Assembly (NCBI GenBank): GCA_030581615.1
Contig: JAKTTT010000014.1
Coordinates: 124,001 to 188,000, forward strand
Reading direction: 5' to 3'
From: Alloascoidea africana
Lineage: Eukaryota > Ascomycota > Alloascoideomycetes > Alloascoideales > Alloascoideaceae
DNA length: 64,000 bases
A program made the position numbers and the translations under genes. The notes below the pieces were generated by a model. It did no database searches and was not told the origin of the DNA. It worked only from the letters and a program-made list of their open reading frames with translations. Positions 57,011-64,000 of the stretch are shown piece after piece; position 1 is the first letter of the stretch, and every line of letters begins with the position of its first letter.

Positions 57011-58936
57011 ATGTTTTCATCTTGCACAACTACAGTTCATCTGGAACAAACTACGCCCAAGCCCTTTCTGTACACTTCAGGGGATGTGGTAAAGGGCACA
57101 GTGTTTCTACAAGCCAACAAGGAAACAACAATAACGAATATCACTGTGAAACTAGAAGGAATCGTACGAACAGAGATATTGATCCCTCCTTCTATTATCG
57201 AGAAGAACAAGCGTACTTTGCGAAAAGTGTATGAAGTGACCGACAGCAATACCAATTCGCAGGTCAAGTTTACCTTTAGTGACCGATACCCCCAGAAAAG
57301 CAATGCTCAAGAGCACTCAGAAGAGAACAAAACGCTTTACTTGACAAACGTTGTGTTTCCTACTGGGAACATGCAACAGTTGAATTCAAAGTCGTACACT
57401 TTGGCTGCTGGCGAATACAAGTATCCGTTCGAGTTTAGAATTCCAGACACTTCTACCATCAAAAAGGCTCATTATGGGAATCCCACAATGGAACTACCAC
57501 CGTCAATAACAACTCTAGGCAATAATGTTCAAGTGTTTTACTTTGTAAAAGCGACAGTGGACAGAGGAACTCTTTTCAAGGCAAATTCAAGAGGCATTAC
57601 CAACTTCACCTTCTTCCCCAGAAATCTCCCCTCCCTGGTCGACCCAAGCAACATCGACAAGCAGTCTTTTGTTAGAAGGTTACATACTATTCCTATAAAT
57701 TTTGCCCTGGACAACTCTTCTTTTTCGTCAAATTTAAATACTTCCGATTTCCCACCTCCTCAAAACGTCCCTCAGCAACGAGGCCGAAAAGGAGGGTTCT
57801 TGTCATCCATAAAGGCGGCGATTGATGGATCTTCTAATTCCTATGCTCCACCACCCCAATCCCCACAGATTTCATCAAGAACTCTGCCTTTCTACATCGA
57901 GGCGAGGTTTCCCTTTCCATCTGCAATTACTCCAGGGGAAACGGTGCCTTTTAAACTATATCTAATGCTGCCATTCCCCCCTTGGGCGCTAGAGAAAAGG
58001 CAAAGCGATGAAAGAACACTTTTGCTAAGGAAACTTCGATTCAGCTTAGGCTCGAATTTACAGACTAGAGCACATGAAGTTTCAAGACAAAAAATAGCAT
58101 ACAGAGACTTTTTCAACACAGGGACAATTGATGTTCCCCTTGATCTGCTGTCGGCCTCACCTGTTGCACAAATGTCATCTAATGGAAGTCCTAACGAAAC
58201 CCAAGGTCCCCAATGTGAACTTTTGATTAATCCGACAATTTATTCAGGTGCTATTTTGCCGCAGAAAACTGTACCCTCGTTTTCAACAATGAGCGCACAG
58301 ATTTACTACAGGGTTCAAGTTACGGCAGTGATTTCAACAATGGCCAACCCCAATGTTGTTGAAAGGGCGTTTTTGGAAACGGATACTATTGTAAAGGTTG
58401 CCAATCCATCTCGATTTCAAGATTCAGGTAACTACAACCCACCTGTAACTGGCCAATATGGAGACCAATATGTAGACGACGGGAAAGGAAAAGGAAAGGC
58501 ACAAGAAGACGGAAACCCACCACATTTGCCTCTTCGACCTGAAGGATCAGTTGACGAGTGTGCTCCTCAGTATTCTGCAGCGGCTCAACCACCCACTGCT
58601 ACTGCACCTGGGCGCTATCCCACTGCCGAGGAAGAGAAGGCTGCTTTGGCACAAGGGCCCTCCCAAGCTCCTCAACAGCCTCAACCAATTGCCAGTACCA
58701 AACCGGTGAGCTATCCAACTGCCGAGGAAGAGAAAGCGGCATTGGCGCAGAATCACTCTCAGCCTGAGCAACAGCCGCAGGGTCAGGGAACTAGCAACAG
58801 TGGCAATCCAGAGGAATTAGTCTTGCCAAGTTATGACGATGCAGTTAACCAGGCTTTTGAACAATTGAACGTTAATGATTCGAATCAACAAGAAAATCAT
58901 GGACAATCAATTTCTGGGCCATCCCCCCAAAAATGA
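57011..58936 (+). CDS. Alpha-arrestin (ART-family ubiquitin-ligase adaptor)
   Basis: The 641-aa product starts MFSSCTTTVHLEQTTPKPF. An arrestin-N fold covers about 1-200: YTSGDVVKGTVFL, ITVKLEGIVRTEI, AAGEYKYPFEFRIP, PPSITTLGNNVQVFYFVKA. A second, more diverged arrestin-like half follows (PFYIEARFPFPSAITPGETVPF). The tail is Pro/Gln-rich, with two copies of YPTAEEEKAALAQ (about 535 and 566) and an LPSYDD motif near the end, a plausible binding site for the WW domains of Rsp5. Such proteins direct plasma-membrane transporters to ubiquitination and endocytosis. The exact ART paralogue is not clear. Confidence 0.85.
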   Translation: MFSSCTTTVHLEQTTPKPFLYTSGDVVKGTVFLQANKETTITNITVKLEGIVRTEILIPPSIIEKNKRTLRKVYEVTDSNTNSQVKFTFSDRYPQKSNAQEHSEENKTLYLTNVVFPTGNMQQLNSKSYTLAAGEYKYPFEFRIPDTSTIKKAHYGNPTMELPPSITTLGNNVQVFYFVKATVDRGTLFKANSRGITNFTFFPRNLPSLVDPSNIDKQSFVRRLHTIPINFALDNSSFSSNLNTSDFPPPQNVPQQRGRKGGFLSSIKAAIDGSSNSYAPPPQSPQISSRTLPFYIEARFPFPSAITPGETVPFKLYLMLPFPPWALEKRQSDERTLLLRKLRFSLGSNLQTRAHEVSRQKIAYRDFFNTGTIDVPLDLLSASPVAQMSSNGSPNETQGPQCELLINPTIYSGAILPQKTVPSFSTMSAQIYYRVQVTAVISTMANPNVVERAFLETDTIVKVANPSRFQDSGNYNPPVTGQYGDQYVDDGKGKGKAQEDGNPPHLPLRPEGSVDECAPQYSAAAQPPTATAPGRYPTAEEEKAALAQGPSQAPQQPQPIASTKPVSYPTAEEEKAALAQNHSQPEQQPQGQGTSNSGNPEELVLPSYDDAVNQAFEQLNVNDSNQQENHGQSISGPSPQK

Positions 58937-59893
58937 ATGTAAAATTTCAACTTTTGTGTCGATGAGAATTTTGAAATAGTCCGAACTATGCAATTGTTAG
59001 CATGGCAGTTTAGTAATTTCCTCATATTGAGTCTTTAATTTCTTATGTTTTGTTTCATCATTTGTTTAACAGCTCTCGTTTTTTTGACTTAGGTACTGTA
59101 TACTTGGACTATTTGCCCGAGAAGCTTCAACTTTTCAAATAGCGATTCACGCCTAGTGTGATTTAGAACTCTGTTGAGGATCTCCTATATCTAATACGTC
59201 AAAGGGGTTTGTAGAACAATTGTCAGACAAGCCGTGGCTCAATTTTAAGCGTTTAAATTCACTCAATGAAACTGCCATGCGGCCGATTTCAAAGCTTAAG
59301 TGGCCTACTTTTAAGATCCAAAGGTACCTGGAAAAAGTGAAAGTCGGCTACCGCCGGTGTATAAAATCTGATCAAGCCCGGCCACGGGAAACTATACGCC
59401 TCGTGGACGAGCATGTTTGGTAGTAGAGCTATACCAGAGGAGCTACACTTCTTCTTGATCCTCTCAGACAGATAACAGATGGGTGTATGGGTGTCGTGTA
59501 GAATGCTAGACGAAGATCTTTTTCGATTACCCGGGACATGACTGACACAAGTAATTGAGACCAGGGGGATTTGTAGTCCATCGGTTATAGATTTATTTTA
59601 CGGATATCATGTTTTGGATAATAGGTGCATTTTTCCCGTAGCAATTATAAAACGAATAGGGGCGACACGTTTGCGTGTCCATTGTGCTGCTCATGCACAA
59701 AACCAGGTGGTGATTCACTGATAAGCTTCTTCATTCAACTCCTCTCCCGTTTGTCACCAAAGCCAAAATAAACAGCCTGCACGGCACAGTGAACCCGGGT
59801 AATCTGGCTGAACACGTTTTTTCTGTTCCTCGAGTCGACATGGCTATATAACCCACCCAGGCTCGGATCATCACAGAGCTGTTTCGTACCTCA
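58937..59893. promoter_or_regulatory. RNY1 upstream region with Reb1-like sites and TATA
   Basis: No gene is supported. Two words matching the known Reb1 core occur, TTACCCGG at 59527-59534 and CCGGGTAA at 59795-59802. A TATATAA element lies at 59845-59851, 43 bp before the RNY1 start. This resembles a compact regulated promoter. Confidence 0.45.
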
Positions 59894-61237
59894 ATGATTA
59901 GTCCCTTAGTTTTTTCGAGTTTTGCTGCGTTGCTTTTGGCATCGGGATGCTCTGCATCAGACGTTGAGCAGTTCTCTCTTTCTCGCAGAGATGCCGAGAT
60001 CGTTGATAAAGTTCAACCCGATCAAATGTTACTATGTTCATTGGACACTCACAATAACAATGCTGTTTCGGCCCCGGAGTGTCCTACTGATCTTCCCTAC
60101 TCATGTACCAACTCAACCCCAGTAGCAAACACCTGCTGCTTCGAGTATCCTGGCGGAGTTATTCTTCAGACTCAATTTTGGGATTATTATCCTGCTATTG
60201 GGCCAGATGATCTGTTTACACTTCATGGCTTATGGTCAGACAAATGCGATGGAACTTATGAACAGTTTTGTAACAAGCCAATGGAGGTTCAAGGAATTAA
60301 AGACATCCTCCAGAGACAAAACGAGACAAACCTATTGCAGGAAATGGAACAGGTGTGGAAGAACATGAATGGGGATGACGAAGGGTTGTGGGTTCATGAA
60401 TTCAATAAACATGGCACTTGCATGTCTACTTTCCAACCAAGCTGCTATGAGGCTCCTGGAACATCCTCTTCAGACGATACCACAGCCGTGGAATCTTATG
60501 ACCAAGCGCTTCTGGATATCGTGGTAACGGACTTTTGTAAAGCGGTGGTCGCAGCTTTTAATAAACTCCCCACATTTGAGTATCTGAAAGCAGCAGGAAT
60601 CAACCCTTCAACAACAGAAACCTATAGTCTGGCTCAGATCGAGTCTGCACTGTCATCCGCATTCTTTAACAAAAAAGTGTACATTGCTTGTAACAAGTTC
60701 AACGCGTTGCAAGAGGTTTGGTACTTTTATCATCTCCGTGGATCTGTCTTGTCGGGACAGTACTCTGCGATAGACTCAATTCCAGATTCCAATTGTCCCA
60801 AGGAAGGAATCCAATTTTTGCCAAAGGGATATAAAGCTCCTCATCCTACTAACCCAGGCGGTCCTCCAGTCCCAGCTCCAACTGGATCCAATCCCACGGG
60901 ACATGTATACGTTTCTGGATACGAAGGCTGTCTTATTTCAAATGGTCATTGGTATTCTGTCAGCTCGGGATCGTGTGCTACTTACACTCTTTTGGACGCA
61001 GATTATGGCGGTTACAACTTGAAAACTTCAAAGGGTTACTGTGATGTTGTCAATGGTGAGCTGGTCTGTGGACAGAATATCTCCAAGGGACAATTTACAA
61101 AATCTGGCGATTTTATTCTTTCTGGTGGCAGTATCAAATGGAGTTCAGACAGTGTTCCTAGTGGTACTACTCAAGTTCCCGTTCGTCCAGGAAAGGATGG
61201 AAACATTGTATTCCAATTGAGGTTTGTTGGAAATTGA
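59894..61237 (+). CDS. RNY1: Ribonuclease T2
   Basis: The 447-aa product begins with a signal peptide of about 21 residues. The catalytic core has CAS1 FTLHGLWSD with His111 and CAS2 LWVHEFNKHGTC with His168 and His173, and the disulfide-forming cysteines of the T2 fold. A Pro/Gly linker (about 316-335) leads to a C-terminal domain (GHVYVSGYEGCLI, then FVGN at the end) found in fungal Rny1. The enzyme is secreted or vacuolar. Under stress it cleaves tRNA and rRNA. Length is close to S. cerevisiae Rny1 (434 aa). It converges with NPT1, with 67 bp between stops. Confidence 0.95.
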   Translation: MISPLVFSSFAALLLASGCSASDVEQFSLSRRDAEIVDKVQPDQMLLCSLDTHNNNAVSAPECPTDLPYSCTNSTPVANTCCFEYPGGVILQTQFWDYYPAIGPDDLFTLHGLWSDKCDGTYEQFCNKPMEVQGIKDILQRQNETNLLQEMEQVWKNMNGDDEGLWVHEFNKHGTCMSTFQPSCYEAPGTSSSDDTTAVESYDQALLDIVVTDFCKAVVAAFNKLPTFEYLKAAGINPSTTETYSLAQIESALSSAFFNKKVYIACNKFNALQEVWYFYHLRGSVLSGQYSAIDSIPDSNCPKEGIQFLPKGYKAPHPTNPGGPPVPAPTGSNPTGHVYVSGYEGCLISNGHWYSVSSGSCATYTLLDADYGGYNLKTSKGYCDVVNGELVCGQNISKGQFTKSGDFILSGGSIKWSSDSVPSGTTQVPVRPGKDGNIVFQLRFVGN

Positions 61238-61304
61238 TTTAGAAAAGTAGCTATGTAAAAGTAAAACAGTCATAAACTATCGGCGTGGAATAAAAAAATC
61301 TTTT

Positions 61305-62754
61305 TTACCATCTATGTGCCTCATTGCCTTCTTCCCATTTCTTTTCCACATATCCAAGCTCTTCTTTGACTCTCTTGACAGTATCAGCATCGCCCATGTT
61401 TTTACCTAAATTGTCACTAATCTTAATTGCAGGCTTCCCGTTACAGGATCGAAGCTTTATGACAATATTTAAAGGATTTGATTTATTGCTGGGATTTGAC
61501 TTATGATGAAAATCATTTGTGAAGAAAGTTCCAACACCGAAAGAAGTTTTGAACCCGACAGAATCAGCTTTCTTCTTATACTTTATACATTTCTCCACAT
61601 TCAAACTATCGCTGAATACAATCGTTTTTGACCCTCTTGGGTACCGCAATTTCACAAAGTAGTGATTAGCCAAGAGGTCGGTGTAGGTTTCGGGGTCTCC
61701 TGAGTCCTGTCGAATGCCAGCATAAATATCTGTGAAAGGCTTGACGAAAACCCGAAGGAAGGATTCGGTTCCAAAAGTATCGGTTAGTGCAACGCCACTA
61801 TTGTCGGGCCCAACTGTATCTACCCAATACTCCATTCCCAACTTGTTTGCATTGAGATAATCACCGGTAATTGATCCAATACCCATGAACCATTCATGGG
61901 CCACTGTGCCAATCGGTGGCACTCCGTATTTTTTGGCCAACATGACATTCGAAGTTCCTGTGAACTTTCCATTGGTATTCTTCCCAGCTGACGAGGATTC
62001 AATGCTACTTCTAACCAAACTGTGTACTACTGTATCTTGTGTATGCACAGATCTTCTTCTTCTCGTACCAAACTCACTGAATGAACATCCAGCTGCTAAC
62101 AATTGACTGCCCTTATCAAAAGCAAGTTCAGCCTGGCCCTCATAAGTCCAATCCGTATCTACAAATCTGAAATAGGCCTCAGAAATAAGAGCTAGAATAG
62201 GGATTTCGTAAAGGATGGTTTCGGCCCATTTCCCCGAAACCTCAATGTCCAGATCATAAGAGGACTCTTCAAATGTAATTCGAACCTGATTCACAGGATC
62301 CAGGCGAAATGTCGACAGATACTGATAGTACTCTTGCGGTAGATAAGGGACAGCCTTTCGTAGATACTCAATTTCATCGGGTAAAAAAGTGAGATCTTCC
62401 AGGTCTACGAATACAATTGTTAGACGGTTTGTAGTCCAAAGCCTTTGAAAAGAGTGAAACTCACAGTTTACTTCTTTTCTGATCCAATCAGCGGCTTCTT
62501 GGTTGAACTTCATACTAGGAGTTCTGTTTGTATACTTGTACAAGACCTCTACGGAAATCGCAAATTAGATAAATTGGTATATTTCTCCTTGAACTTTCCA
62601 TTTTTGGGTCTTTCCATCGCTGCTTACCATCTGTTGGAAAATGCTTGTAAACAGCCGCTTGCATTGTAAGCTTGTAGAGGTCTGTGTCCAGTAACGACAC
62701 AATGACTCGCTCATCTCGTATGGCATCCGGCTCCTCAATTAGTCTTTCACTCAT
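61305..62754 (-). CDS. NPT1: Nicotinate phosphoribosyltransferase
   Basis: Exons 62754-62628 and 62548-61305 flank a 79-bp intron (GTAAGC...CCGTAG), giving 456 aa. Exon 1 encodes [19 protein letters not shown]; exon 2 continues [12 protein letters not shown]. Active-site segments are [25 protein letters not shown] (phosphate and PRPP region), [10 protein letters not shown] with the phospho-accepting His, and [11 protein letters not shown]. It converts nicotinic acid and PRPP to nicotinate mononucleotide in the Preiss-Handler NAD salvage pathway. Length is near S. cerevisiae Npt1 (429 aa). A lysine/serine-rich insert ([12 protein letters not shown]) lies near the C-terminus. The gene is divergent from ASF1. 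Confidence 0.96.
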
Positions 62755-63550
62755 TGAGCTAATGTTTCTTTTATATTACTGTTTGAAGGTATAAAAGAAA
62801 AGAGTTCAGTAGCCGTATCTTCTAGTTCTAGAGACTTTTTAGCGTTTAAATTGCTACCAGGAGTAGTAATTACTCACTTCCTTAAACACCCGTTCTCCGT
62901 TTACTCGAGACCATCCACTGGACTTTTATTAATTCTGGTATTAACTCTGGTTCTAGACTGAGAAGAGGGTGTCCAATCAGCAGACCAGATTGCGCCCGAC
63001 TTCTGCATCGCCGTTAGATATTCAAAGTAGCTGCTTGCTTTGAAAGTTCTAATTTTTATTATTCTTTGTTATGTGCCTCGCAGATATTCTGAGGTTTTGC
63101 ACAAAATTATATTTTCATATTCTGTTTTTGTGGGCAAATACAACGAGTTTGTTTTCTTTGTCTCCCATGTTTCGTTTTCTTATTCTCGGCTTGTAGACTA
63201 TTCCAATTCTAGCCACATGCTCCCTGATGTTATGAAAAGTTCAGGGTATAATCGGCAGCGAAGGCCATCCAACTCGGTTAGGAGTGAGTTCCAAAGCAAA
63301 AGAGACCGACCGGACTTGACTATAGCACAAGTTCCAGCAAATTGCTGTCACCTAAAGGAAAAGGAAGAGCACATAACACTAACTTTCCATACGGAGATAG
63401 CCATAAGATTTCAAAAAAGAAGAAATTGTAGAAGATGGAGACGCTGTGCATCACGTGATCCAAACATCTCTTGCAAAAATGAAACCACACGCGTCCTTCT
63501 TTTGATAAACTAGAGTAAAAAAGCATAGACACAAGTAATCGCATCGCACA
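62755..63550. promoter_or_regulatory. Divergent promoter of NPT1 and ASF1
   Basis: A spacer of about 800 bp separates the two starts. A perfect TCACGTGA palindrome at 63451-63458 lies 93 bp before the ASF1 start. Open frames here, including one at 63040-63513, are composition-driven and match no family. Confidence 0.45.
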
Positions 63551-64000
63551 ATGTCGATAGTATCGCTACTGGGAGTAGACGTTTTAAATAATCCTGCCAA
63601 GTTTACCGATCCCTATGAGTTTGAGATAACATTTGAGTGTCTGGAGCCTTTGAAGGATGGTAAGTTATATATCTACGCGTTGTGGGTCCTGAATTAGTTC
63701 TTGATTGCACAAAGTGTAATGTTCTAACTGTTTATCATCTAGATTTGGAATGGAAACTCACTTATGTGGGGTCGTCAAGATCGTATGTTCATTCTGTTTA
63801 TAGTCATCTTGCTCACTGAAATTTCCATTTGGTTTCTAATTCTTTCATATCATAGACAAGATCATGACCAAGAACTCGAATCTTTCCTGGTAGGACCAGT
63901 ACCAATCGGTGTCAACAAATTTCTGTTCAAAGCAGATGCGCCGTCCCCAGAATTAATCCCAGCAGCGGAACTTGTCAGTGTCACAGTTATTCTCCTCTCT
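63551..64000 (+). CDS. ASF1: Histone chaperone ASF1 (5' part, runs off the window)
   Basis: Exon 1 (63551-63659), exon 2 (63743-63782) and exon 3 from 63856 are joined across 83- and 73-bp introns (donors GTAAGT and GTATGT). The peptide begins [18 protein letters not shown], then continues [29 protein letters not shown], then [15 protein letters not shown] and [11 protein letters not shown]. This is the immunoglobulin-like core of Asf1, which hands histones H3-H4 to CAF-1 and HIR during replication and transcription. The sequence stops mid-exon at the window edge, so the acidic tail cannot be seen. CTG codons here fall at conserved Leu positions. Confidence 0.97.

Noticed and set aside
63040-63513. 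157-codon plus-strand frame
   Set aside because: It lies in the NPT1-ASF1 divergent promoter, has a TATA-rich start and no recognisable domain.

Overview
This window is nuclear DNA of a budding yeast (Saccharomycotina). The genes are typical yeast ones: a SED1/SPI1-type GPI wall protein, KSP1, GIN4/HSL1 and AST1 homologues, and PRS1 with its lineage-specific insertion. They are compact, mostly AT-rich, on both strands, with 60-1000 bp spacers. CTG codons fall at conserved leucine or hydrophobic positions of LSM3 and ASF1, so CTG reads as Leu and the CUG-Ser and CUG-Ala clades are unlikely. Introns are frequent: OST2 has three, LSM3, THOC7, ASF1 and RAS have two or more, and RPP1, MRPL4, NPT1, AST1, the LAM-like gene, the GIN4-like kinase and the Munc13-like gene have one each. 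Most are 50-100 bp with GTAAGT/GTATGT donors. With a THOC7-type subunit and a Munc13-like protein, this points to an intron-richer lineage outside Saccharomycetaceae. I cannot name the species.

Bases 1-6390 are accessory DNA. They hold a pile-up of LTR fossils at a tRNA-Pro(AGG) gene, an inverted pair of LTR-like arms, AT-rich sequence with little coding evidence, and a 128-bp tandem repeat behind an HMG-box gene.

Bases 6390-24100 carry minus-strand genes with long GC-rich upstream regions: a Ste11-like HMG-box regulator, HIS2, a GRAM/VASt sterol-transfer protein, KSP1 kinase and S-adenosylmethionine synthetase, whose upstream region carries a TCACGTGA box. Bases 24100-39600 hold a GIN4/HSL1-type septin kinase, a RAS GTPase, OST2/DAD1, RPP1, a Munc13-like C2 protein and an AST1-like protein.

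Bases 40760-48260 are tightly packed: PRS1 and BER1 diverge, LSM3 and MRPL4 diverge, SEC39 and THOC7 diverge. Next come GAPDH, the SED1-like wall protein and an intron-containing tRNA-Lys(CTT), then about 3.6 kb of nearly empty DNA. The right end has an unrecognised Ser/Arg-rich protein, an alpha-arrestin, RNase T2 (RNY1), NPT1 and the 5' part of ASF1, which runs off the edge.

The genes form no single pathway. Points of interest are the repeated same-site LTR insertions, an HMG box interrupted by about 60 residues, a RAS gene with a probable 6-nt exon and an extra switch I residue, an atypical P1 C-terminus, and GC-rich promoter islands sharing CCGGGT words.
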